Shown in pieces: positions 1 to 6,769 of a DNA stretch of 15,235 nucleotides. Below the pieces are notes generated by a model. That model was not told where the DNA came from. It did not search any database and saw only the letters and a program-made list of their open reading frames with translations. Each line of letters begins with the position of its first letter. Position 1 is the first letter of the stretch. This DNA is from Clostridiales bacterium. GTDB lineage: Bacteria; Bacillota; Clostridia; Lachnospirales; Lachnospiraceae. The stretch covers positions 1-15,235 of the forward strand of contig JAJQIQ010000219.1 in NCBI GenBank assembly GCA_021199135.1. The letters run 5' to 3'. The translations under genes were made by a program, and so were the position numbers.

Positions 1-152
1 AGGGGAGCGCCCCGGACTACATCAGCCGGGACCTGCGCGCCTGCGCGGAGATGGTGTCGGAGCTTGACGCGAAGATGCTCCAACTGAATGAGGCAATCCT
101 CGAGGCCCGTGCCCAGGAGGAGGGGCTTGACGGGAAGTGGACGGCGTTGTAA
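1..152 (+). CDS. C-terminal end of an unrecognised protein (5' truncated by window edge)
   Basis: An open frame enters from the left edge (codons begin at base 3) and stops at TAA 150-152. It gives 49 residues that are charged and probably alpha-helical, with the segment ISRDLRACAEMVSELDAKML followed by LNEAILEARAQEEG and ending in KWTAL. GC-rich third positions match the downstream genes, so this looks like real coding sequence. Too little is visible to assign a family. The stop codon overlaps the first base of the palindrome at 152-196, so transcription of this gene probably ends there or runs into the next gene. Confidence 0.6.
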   Translation, partial: GSAPDYISRDLRACAEMVSELDAKMLQLNEAILEARAQEEGLDGKWTAL

Positions 153-196
153 AATTATATTGAACGACAAAAGCATTTTGTCGTTCAATATAATTT
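152..196. promoter_or_regulatory. Perfect palindrome with 21-base arms carrying a TATAAT box
   Basis: Bases 152-172 and 176-196 are exact reverse complements around the 3-base centre GCA. The core on the two sides reads TTGAACGACAAAA and TTTTGTCGTTCAA, and the outer part is only A and T. The right arm contains TATAAT (189-194); by symmetry the left arm holds one for the minus strand. A plus transcript would begin near 201, leaving a leader that contains the AGGGATGAGGG ribosome binding site of the next gene. There is no good -35 at 16-18 bases upstream. It may be an operator overlapping a promoter, a terminator for the preceding gene, or both. The stem lacks the GC-rich base and trailing T tract of a standard terminator. 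Confidence 0.6.
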
Positions 197-229
197 ATGA
201 AAATGTTTACCGATCAAAGGGATGAGGGA

Positions 230-1399
230 ATGAGTCGTAAAAGTCGGCAGAAGCAGCAAAAAAAGAGACACCCGTATTTTGTGTATGAGTGCGTCAGGAT
301 ATCCACCAAGCCTGGGGTGAAATGGTTCTATGGACTGGGCAAAAAGGAAAAGTTGCGGCTTCCGGACGAGCCCTGCCTCGTCTTGGTGAACCACACCTGC
401 TATTTCGACCCGCTCATCGTGGCGATGTCCCTGCAGCAGCCGGTCAGCTTCGTTGCGAGCGAGAGTTTGCTCCGCAACAAAATTTCCGGATTTATATTTA
501 CGAATTTTTTCAACATAATTCCCTGCGAGAAGGGAAAGCAGAACACGGAGGCCGTGCGCGAGATCGCGCACCGCATCAGGGCCGGCGAGAAGGTGTGCAT
601 GTTCGCGGAGGGCAACATCACCTACGACGGCGCGACCGCGCCCGCCATGCCGGCGACGGGCAAGCTCGCGAAGCTCTTAAAGCACACCGTCGTCACGGTG
701 CAGACCCAGGGCGGATATATGTCATGCCCGCGCTGGAGCAAAAGGATCTGCCGCAGCAAGGTGACGAGCCGCATCGTCAGGGTCTACTCCCCCGAGGAAG
801 TCAAGGCGGCCAAGGCGTCCGAGCTCCAGGAATGGATAGACCGGGACCTGTACACGGAGCAGCCCCAGAAGAGGGACGGCAAATGGCCCAAATACCACCG
901 CTCCGCGAAGGGAATCGGATTTGTCCTCTATGTCTGCCCGCGCTGCGGGAGGCTTGGGAGGATACGCGGGCGCGGGAAACGCATCATCTGCGACTGCGGC
1001 ACGGTCGGGAAGTGGAATGTCCACGGCAGGATTGACGACGGCCCGTTTGAGGCAATCTACGAGTGGAACCGCTGGCAGAAGGGGCGCATCGCCGAAATGT
1101 TTGAGAAGAACGAGCCCATAGACGCGTCCGTCCCCGACGCGAGCCTTCTCGAGATCACGGAGGATCACAAGCGCGAGATCGTGGCGGAGGGCACCCTGTC
1201 CATGGACGGGGAGCACCTGGAGTGCGGCGAGCTGAGTTTCCCGCTCGGGCAGATAGTCAGCATGGACACGCGCAACAGGGGGATACTCCTCTTCTCCGTG
1301 GACGACGGGAGATATTTCGAGGTGAGGGCGAAGGGAGGATATCCGGGGCTGTTGTTCAAGACAATGTTTGAGGCGTGGGAGGCCTCTATTGGGAGGTAA
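230..1399 (+). CDS. LPLAT/PlsC-family acyltransferase with C-terminal zinc-ribbon extension
   Basis: This 389-residue protein is probably a 1-acyl-glycerol-3-phosphate acyltransferase-like enzyme that transfers acyl chains to a lysophospholipid or related acceptor at the membrane. The HX4D catalytic motif is NHTCYFD (His55, Asp60). The acceptor-binding block is FAEGNIT (125-131), where most relatives have FPEGTRS. The acyltransferase domain spans roughly residues 35-220. After it comes CPRCG...CDCG (Cys236, 239, 254, 256), which looks like a zinc ribbon, then about 130 residues of unrecognised C-terminal sequence. Typical PlsC proteins are about 200-250 residues, so the extension is notable. 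I chose ATG 230 over the in-frame ATG 197 because 230 has AGGGATGAGGG just upstream, while 197 abuts the palindrome and has no ribosome binding site. The true acceptor is unknown. Confidence 0.85.
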   Translation: MSRKSRQKQQKKRHPYFVYECVRISTKPGVKWFYGLGKKEKLRLPDEPCLVLVNHTCYFDPLIVAMSLQQPVSFVASESLLRNKISGFIFTNFFNIIPCEKGKQNTEAVREIAHRIRAGEKVCMFAEGNITYDGATAPAMPATGKLAKLLKHTVVTVQTQGGYMSCPRWSKRICRSKVTSRIVRVYSPEEVKAAKASELQEWIDRDLYTEQPQKRDGKWPKYHRSAKGIGFVLYVCPRCGRLGRIRGRGKRIICDCGTVGKWNVHGRIDDGPFEAIYEWNRWQKGRIAEMFEKNEPIDASVPDASLLEITEDHKREIVAEGTLSMDGEHLECGELSFPLGQIVSMDTRNRGILLFSVDDGRYFEVRAKGGYPGLLFKTMFEAWEASIGR

Positions 1400-1403
1400 A
1401 AGC

Positions 1404-3089
1404 TTGAAATTAAAGACGTTCATGGGTGTTCTCATATTGGTGATGGTGGCGGTCGTCCTCCTGATCGTGGCGAGGATTTCCGGCGGGATATCCGTAGACC
1501 CCTCAAACTACGCCAGCCTGAATACCGGTTGGGACATAGAATTCTCCGACGGCACAGCCTTCACCGACGCAGATATCGAGGATGTCGCATTTCCGGCGGC
1601 AAACAGGGGTGATACCATCGTGATGACCACTGTGCTCCCGGAGACGGACGTGCCGAACCCGGAGCTTGAGGTCGTCGCGATCCACTCCGCGATCGAGGTC
1701 TTCCTCGACGGGGAGATGGCCTATTCCTACGGCATGGACCGCTACGACGGCTACAAGGTGATGGGGTACGGCTACCACAGGTTTGCCCTGCCGGAAGATT
1801 ACGCCGGCAAGGTGCTGACGATAAAAATGCTGGTCGCGGAGAACAAGGCGTTTACCTCATTCACCACGCCGCGCATCTGCAATGAGGAAGTCTGCGTCCG
1901 CGACTACCTCTACGAGAACCGGATTCCGCTCACCGTGAATATTTTCCTCATCATGTTCGGCGTGACGATCGGAGTCATAACCGGAATCTGCATGATTTTC
2001 CAGAGAGGCCTCATCAAGCTTTTCTCCACGGCGCTCTTTGCGCTGTTCATCGGGCTGTGGTCCCTCTCGAATTACAACCTTCTCGTGATTTTTACCGACA
2101 ATTTCCAGGCGAAGCCGTGGCTGGAGTTCGGATCGCTCTATGTCGCGCCAATATTCATGCTGCTGTATTTCTGGGATGAGAGCACGCACGGTGCGACGAA
2201 GCTTCGGAAAATATGCTATGCGTTCTTGTTTGCGGCACAGACGGCGTATGCGGCGCTTTCCATAGGCGGACAGGCTTTGGGACTGTGGCACATGCAGGCG
2301 GTGCTGACCATCGACCATCTGCTCCTCGTGCTCGTCGTGGTCTACGTGCTCGTGGTCTGCGTGACCGACATCGTGCGCGGCAAGACCGAGAACGTGACGC
2401 TCTTTGTCGGGGCTATCATCATGGTCATCTTCGTGAGTTGGGACCTGCTTCACTACTACATCGAAAAATATTTCCATTTCATGACGAACGGGAATTATTA
2501 CAGGGGGATCACCTGCATAGGGACGATGCTCTTTGTGATAGCGATGATCGTGAGCTTCCTGTATGAGATCGTGGACGCCATGTACCGCACCGCCGAGGAG
2601 GATACGCTTGAGAAGATGGCGTACACTGACGCGATGACGGGGCTTGCGAACCGCCGACGCTGCGAGGACATGTTCGACGAGCTCGACGAGGGCGAGGCCG
2701 ACTACGATATGATTGAGTTCGACCTGAACAATTTAAAAAAGGTAAACGACACCTTAGGGCACGAGATGGGCGACGAGTTCATAAAGACTTTCAGCCAGAT
2801 ACTCGCGAATATATTTGACCAGTTCGGGCTTGTGGCCAGGACCGGCGGGGATGAGTTTCTCGTCATAATAAAGGACGAGGAGATGCTCGACATCGGCAGC
2901 GCGATCGATTCGATGGAGCACGAGATCGAGCTCGTGAACATGGCGCATCCCGACTGGAACATGAGCACCGCGTACGGCGTCAGCTCCAGCGCGCAGGACC
3001 AGGTCACGAGGGCGAGGCACGCATACAAGAAGGCTGATGAACGAATGTACGAAAATAAGGCCGCGATGAAAAAAGGCCGGGACGCATAA
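1404..3089 (+). CDS. Membrane diguanylate cyclase (GGDEF) with extracellular sensor and multi-TM region
   Basis: This 561-residue protein is predicted to make the second messenger c-di-GMP from two GTP. Domains in order: a TM anchor (about 6-23); an extracellular, beta-rich segment (about 24-175) resembling the sensor part of 7TMR-DISM proteins; several membrane helices (about 178-395); and a GGDEF domain (about 400-560). The domain opens with YTDAMTGLANRR, has FDLNNLKKVNDTLGHEMGDE, and carries an intact GGDEF at 481-485. The inhibitory RxxD site is absent: the matching positions read DQFG. The start is a TTG at 1404, preceded at good distance by GGGAGG (1391-1396) and four bases after the acyltransferase stop, so the two genes are probably cotranscribed and translationally coupled. 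A start at the in-frame ATG 1368 would overlap the previous gene by 32 bases and lacks a ribosome site. Confidence 0.9.
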   Translation: MKLKTFMGVLILVMVAVVLLIVARISGGISVDPSNYASLNTGWDIEFSDGTAFTDADIEDVAFPAANRGDTIVMTTVLPETDVPNPELEVVAIHSAIEVFLDGEMAYSYGMDRYDGYKVMGYGYHRFALPEDYAGKVLTIKMLVAENKAFTSFTTPRICNEEVCVRDYLYENRIPLTVNIFLIMFGVTIGVITGICMIFQRGLIKLFSTALFALFIGLWSLSNYNLLVIFTDNFQAKPWLEFGSLYVAPIFMLLYFWDESTHGATKLRKICYAFLFAAQTAYAALSIGGQALGLWHMQAVLTIDHLLLVLVVVYVLVVCVTDIVRGKTENVTLFVGAIIMVIFVSWDLLHYYIEKYFHFMTNGNYYRGITCIGTMLFVIAMIVSFLYEIVDAMYRTAEEDTLEKMAYTDAMTGLANRRRCEDMFDELDEGEADYDMIEFDLNNLKKVNDTLGHEMGDEFIKTFSQILANIFDQFGLVARTGGDEFLVIIKDEEMLDIGSAIDSMEHEIELVNMAHPDWNMSTAYGVSSSAQDQVTRARHAYKKADERMYENKAAMKKGRDA

Positions 3090-3106
3090 AGATGCATTAA
3101 AAAGTA

Positions 3107-3135
3107 TTGGAATTTCCGTGAGGTCTTGTTATAAT
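3107..3135 (+). promoter_or_regulatory. Sigma-A type promoter with extended -10
   Basis: The -35 box is TTGGAA (3107-3112). A 17-base spacer leads to TATAAT (3130-3135), with the extended TG at 3127-3128. A transcript would start near 3142, eighteen bases past the end of the diguanylate cyclase gene, giving a leader of about 47 bases before ATG 3189. This sets the four genes from 3189 to 9298 apart as their own transcription unit, although read-through from upstream is possible because no terminator is visible between 3089 and 3107. Confidence 0.75.
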
Positions 3136-3188
3136 AGAGACAGTTTTATTTGTGCGGAGATAAAGATTGCCAGGAGGTACGGTGTGAA

Positions 3189-5429
3189 ATGAATGTTATA
3201 CAGGTGAAGGCCGGCGAGACCGTGGTGAAGCGCCAGGACAAGGTGACAGAGTGGTATCTCGTCCAGGAGGGGTCCGTAGTGCGCAAGTTCGCGTTCGCGG
3301 AGAGCGTCCTTGCAAAAAATTCTATCATCGGCATAATGGAGAGCGAGTGGTTCTCGTGCGACTACGTGGCGCGGGAGGACTGTTCCCTCATCCCCATTCC
3401 GTGCAAAAATGCGACGGACCTGCAGGCCATTTTAAAGGACAAGCAGAATTTCCGCCCGATGTTCCTGCGCACGGCGGTGGAGCAGAGGCACCAGCTCCTC
3501 TCGCTGTACGCGAGCCTCCAGAAGCGCACGGTGCTCATGCACTCCGTCGCCGAGTCGTCCTACGACGAGTACAAGACGCTGTGCTCTCAGCTCCTCCTCT
3601 CCGAGCAGAGCTTCGACAAGATGGAGCATTTCGCCCCAATCACGATGCAGCACAAGGCGGAGAACTGGGAGATGAGCAACAGCAACGCTCTCGTGACGAA
3701 CTACCTGCGCGAGTACATGCAGCTCATGGTGAAGGACGACAGCCTCTGCGTCGCCGCGATCATGGAGGCCTCGGCCCAGATGAACCGCGTGACGCTCGGA
3801 ATCGGCGAGATGGTGCGCTACCTCGTCAGCAACAAGGACATCCTCTGCTCGGATTCAGAGGACGACATTTTCCACCTATATTTCGACATGGCGGTGCAGC
3901 TCTCGAAGAAGAAGCTTGACATCGCGCCCGCGAGGACGCACATGCTCCAGATCGTGGATGTCATGGAAAAGCTCGGGATGTACAGCAAGCACCAGCTCGA
4001 TGAGTCAAAGGCCATCTGTGAAAATTACAACTTCAGCGAGACGACGCAGACGCAGATCAACATCGCGAGGGAGGACTGCGTCGCGCACATCATGACATAC
4101 GCGGGCTACGACAAGACGAAGATCCGCGAGTGCAAGGAGCTCCTCGAAAATTACTGCAACCTGCCGGACCGCCTGTCCACGGACAACGACGTGCGGCGGC
4201 TCCGCAAGGAGATCACGAATATATTCTACGAGGTGTACAAGAAAGCCTTCCTGCGCTCGATGAAAGAGCCGGGCAAGCTCTCGCCCATCATGCTGATGTT
4301 CTTCAACTTCGGCTTCATGGACGCAAAGCTCGCCGGGGAGAGCAACGCGAACGCGCTCTACAACCTCACGGACGCGCTCGAGTTCTTCAACTCCGACCAT
4401 GTATACACGATATACACTTGGCTAAAGACCATATACGAGGGAAAGAACGAGCCCTCCCGCAACGAGTTTGACACGGACTACAACGGCTACCTGCTTGAGC
4501 TCCGCAGGCAGGGGGAGATCACGGAAGACCAGGTGCAGGCGTACAAGAAGGACAACGCCAGGAAGGTCGAGTTCGAGATCCAGAACATGTTCCAGTCCGG
4601 CAACCGCGTCACCTACGGGCGCGTCACGACGTTCCTGCCGGTGATCTGCGAGGACGACATAATAAATTCCGTCGAGAAAATGGCGCTGACATCGGAGCGC
4701 ATCGAGAATGCGATAAACAAGGTCCGTAAACTTGACTACTCCATCCTCTATCGCGACGTGATGTTCTCCGACCCGGACAAGGGGATAAACCAGGAGTGGA
4801 TCATGAAGGAAGTCATGCCCGACGTCATCCTCATGCCGAACGCCGGCATCAGGTCGATGATGTGGCAGGAGGTCGCCGGTGCAAAGACCGACACCTCGGC
4901 CCGCTTCCTTTTCCCGATACTCACCTCTGCGGACGTGGACGAGGAGATGATAGATACGATGGGCCGTTACCGCTGGGAGATCTGCCGCAGGATCCAGGGC
5001 GTGTACTGGAACGACATCCGCGAGAAATCGCTCACCGCAGACTACTACGACTACATCCAGTTTTACCGGAAAAACAATGATCTCTCGACCGACGCGAAGG
5101 ACAAGATCAAGACTGCCCTCGCCCGCGCTAGGAACAATTACCGCGAGGTCTTTGTCAAGGACTATGAAAACTGGATCAAGTACGAGTCCCAGGGGAGCTT
5201 CCGCCTGAATAAAGTTGCGAGAGACATCCTCGTGAAGTACTGCCCGTTCTCGAAGGAGGTGCGCCAGAGCCTCGCGTCGAACCCGCTGTACCAGTCGGCC
5301 TTCACAAAGCTCGACGCGGAGAACCGCAAGAAGACGCAGCGCTGGACCGCGCTCTACGACAAGTACACCGCGGCGGGCGGCGAGATCACAACGGACCTCA
5401 AGGAAAACTTAAAATTCTATCAGCTTTAA
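3189..5429 (+). CDS. Large protein with N-terminal cyclic-nucleotide-binding-like domain, rest unknown
   Basis: This 746-residue soluble protein opens with a cNMP-binding-like jelly roll (residues 1 to about 85): VKAGETVVKRQDKVTEWYLV then QEGSVVRKF match the first strands of CRP-type domains. The phosphate-binding cassette is not recognisable. Where CRP has GE...RSA, this protein reads IIGIMESEWFSCDYVA, with no Arg for the cyclic phosphate, so ligand binding is doubtful. The other 660 residues are mostly helical and polar, with many YxxY and charged stretches, no TM segment and no motif I recognise. ATG 3189 was chosen because AGGAGG lies at 3172-3177 and the predicted transcript starts near 3142; the longer in-frame ATG at 3150 would leave only an eight-base leader without a ribosome site. 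It is the first gene of a four-gene run, beside a c-di-GMP-synthesising enzyme. Function unknown. Confidence 0.85.
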   Translation: MNVIQVKAGETVVKRQDKVTEWYLVQEGSVVRKFAFAESVLAKNSIIGIMESEWFSCDYVAREDCSLIPIPCKNATDLQAILKDKQNFRPMFLRTAVEQRHQLLSLYASLQKRTVLMHSVAESSYDEYKTLCSQLLLSEQSFDKMEHFAPITMQHKAENWEMSNSNALVTNYLREYMQLMVKDDSLCVAAIMEASAQMNRVTLGIGEMVRYLVSNKDILCSDSEDDIFHLYFDMAVQLSKKKLDIAPARTHMLQIVDVMEKLGMYSKHQLDESKAICENYNFSETTQTQINIAREDCVAHIMTYAGYDKTKIRECKELLENYCNLPDRLSTDNDVRRLRKEITNIFYEVYKKAFLRSMKEPGKLSPIMLMFFNFGFMDAKLAGESNANALYNLTDALEFFNSDHVYTIYTWLKTIYEGKNEPSRNEFDTDYNGYLLELRRQGEITEDQVQAYKKDNARKVEFEIQNMFQSGNRVTYGRVTTFLPVICEDDIINSVEKMALTSERIENAINKVRKLDYSILYRDVMFSDPDKGINQEWIMKEVMPDVILMPNAGIRSMMWQEVAGAKTDTSARFLFPILTSADVDEEMIDTMGRYRWEICRRIQGVYWNDIREKSLTADYYDYIQFYRKNNDLSTDAKDKIKTALARARNNYREVFVKDYENWIKYESQGSFRLNKVARDILVKYCPFSKEVRQSLASNPLYQSAFTKLDAENRKKTQRWTALYDKYTAAGGEITTDLKENLKFYQL

Positions 5430-5460
5430 GGAAAAAGGCGTGGGGGTCTGAGGAGACGAC

Positions 5461-6306
5461 ATGGAGAGACAAGAGATCCGGCAGGAGCGCCTGACCGGAG
5501 AGCGGGCGCTTTTCGCTACCCGCGGCACGGACATATACGACACGATATTCGACGACGGCGAATCCCCGCTCAAGGAGTGCGCGGACATAAACCTTTCGGA
5601 CTGCATTTTTCGCTGGAAATATCCGCTGTGGTACTCCCGCGGCGTCAGCGCGAAAGGCTGCACTTGGCAGGAGGGCGCACGCGCCGGGATGTGGTACTCG
5701 GACGGCATAGAGGTCGAGAATTCGCTCATCGAGGCTCCGAAGTCTTTTCGCCGCAGCAACAATATAAAACTGTCCGGAGTGAGGTTTTTCGATGCGCGGG
5801 AGACCCTGTGGAACTGTTCGGACATAGAGCTCCATGACGTGACGGCGCGGGGCGACTACTTCGGCATGAACTGCGAGGACGTCAGGGCGGAAAGTTTCGA
5901 GATATCCGGAAACTATGTCTTCGACGGCGCGAGGAATGTGGCCATGATAAACTCAAAGCTCCTGTCGAAAGACGCGTTCTGGAACTGCGAGAACGTGATG
6001 GTTTGCGACTCGTTCATCACCGGCGAATACCTCGGATGGAACTCGAAAAACCTCACGTTTGAGAACTGCACCATAGAGAGCCTCCAGGGGCTGTGCTATA
6101 TCGATACGCTCGTGATGGTAAACTGCAAGCTGATAAACACGACGCTCGCCTTCGAGTACTCGACGGTCGATGCGGACATCTCGGGAAAAATCGACAGCGT
6201 GATGAACCCGACTTCAGGCATGATAAAGGCGGATTCGATCGGGGAGCTCATTTTACAGAAAGACAGGATAGACCCGGCAAAGACAAAAATCATTTGCAGG
6301 TCGTGA
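5461..6306 (+). CDS. DUF3737 family protein (predicted right-handed beta-helix)
   Basis: This 281-residue protein begins MERQEIRQERLTGERALF, and the following DIYDTIFDDGESPLKEC and CIFRWKYPLWYS segments fit the DUF3737 family. It consists of short repeated strands of the form 'x-N-C-x-n-h-x-h-x-x-s', for example NLSDCIF, NSLIEAPKSF, NIKLSGVRFF, WNCSDIELHDV, WNCENVMVCDS and NLTFENCTIES, which suggests a parallel beta-helix. Trp-Asn-Cys recurs. There is no signal peptide or TM segment, so it is likely cytoplasmic. AGGAGA at 5451-5456 fits ATG 5461. It lies 31 bases after the cNMP-like gene and 10 before the SH3b gene. The biochemical role of DUF3737 is unknown to me. Confidence 0.85.
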   Translation: MERQEIRQERLTGERALFATRGTDIYDTIFDDGESPLKECADINLSDCIFRWKYPLWYSRGVSAKGCTWQEGARAGMWYSDGIEVENSLIEAPKSFRRSNNIKLSGVRFFDARETLWNCSDIELHDVTARGDYFGMNCEDVRAESFEISGNYVFDGARNVAMINSKLLSKDAFWNCENVMVCDSFITGEYLGWNSKNLTFENCTIESLQGLCYIDTLVMVNCKLINTTLAFEYSTVDADISGKIDSVMNPTSGMIKADSIGELILQKDRIDPAKTKIICRS

Positions 6307-6316
6307 GGGAGGACGC

Positions 6317-6760
6317 ATGAAAAAGGCCTACAGGAAGGACGTCATAATAGCGAGGGTCGTGTTCGTGGCCTTCTGCCTCGTCATAGCGATGCTGATAGTC
6401 TGCGCGGTGATTTTCGCGAGAAACCATATGGCACAGAAACAGGCAGAGGTGCAGGAGACGCAGACCCAGACGCAGACCGAGACCGAAGAGACACAGCAGC
6501 AGGCAGAGCAGGATACGGAGGAGGAGGCTCCGGACATCGAGGAGGAGCAGCAGGAGGAGACCACGCCGCTTGCAGTGACGACGGCGGACGTGAACCTGCG
6601 CACGGAGCCCAACACATCGTGCGAGGTCATCACGGTGATCCCGAAGGGGACCCAGGTCGAGTTCCTCGGCGAGGAGGACGGATGGGCGTCCGTAAACTAC
6701 GGGGATGAGACGGGGTATGTGAGCACGGACTATATCGAGGAAGTCACAGATTCGGAATAA
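6317..6760 (+). CDS. Membrane-anchored SH3b-domain protein
   Basis: The 147-residue product has a basic N-terminus and one TM helix (about 11-34). Next is a Gln/Thr/Glu low-complexity linker (about 38-83) of repeated QTQT, TEE and QQ, and then a bacterial SH3 domain (about 86-142) with the hallmark VNLRTEPNTSCEVI, the GTQVEFLGEEDGWASV strand and GYVSTDYI. SH3b domains usually bind peptidoglycan or its peptides. The protein probably faces outside, with the linker spanning the envelope. GGGAGG (6307-6312) precedes the ATG, and the gene begins 10 bases after DUF3737 and ends 9 before the next. The acidic linker is unlike the basic linkers common in wall-binding proteins. No catalytic domain is attached. 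Confidence 0.9.
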   Translation: MKKAYRKDVIIARVVFVAFCLVIAMLIVCAVIFARNHMAQKQAEVQETQTQTQTETEETQQQAEQDTEEEAPDIEEEQQEETTPLAVTTADVNLRTEPNTSCEVITVIPKGTQVEFLGEEDGWASVNYGDETGYVSTDYIEEVTDSE

Positions 6761-6769
6761 AAGGCAGCC

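Noticed and set aside
722..1435. Long minus-strand open frame opposite the acyltransferase gene
   Set aside because: It lacks a ribosome site, has Pro/Arg/Leu-rich shadow composition and lies opposite a gene with clear catalytic motifs. GC-rich codon bias keeps the opposite strand open.
1857..2477. 206-codon minus-strand open frame opposite the diguanylate cyclase gene
   Set aside because: Its product is His/Asp/Glu-rich nonsense typical of an antisense shadow of membrane-helix codons.
3251..3919. 222-codon plus-strand frame overlapping the cNMP-like gene
   Set aside because: It is Arg/Gly/Ala/Pro-rich shadow sequence in another frame, with no ribosome site and no family likeness.
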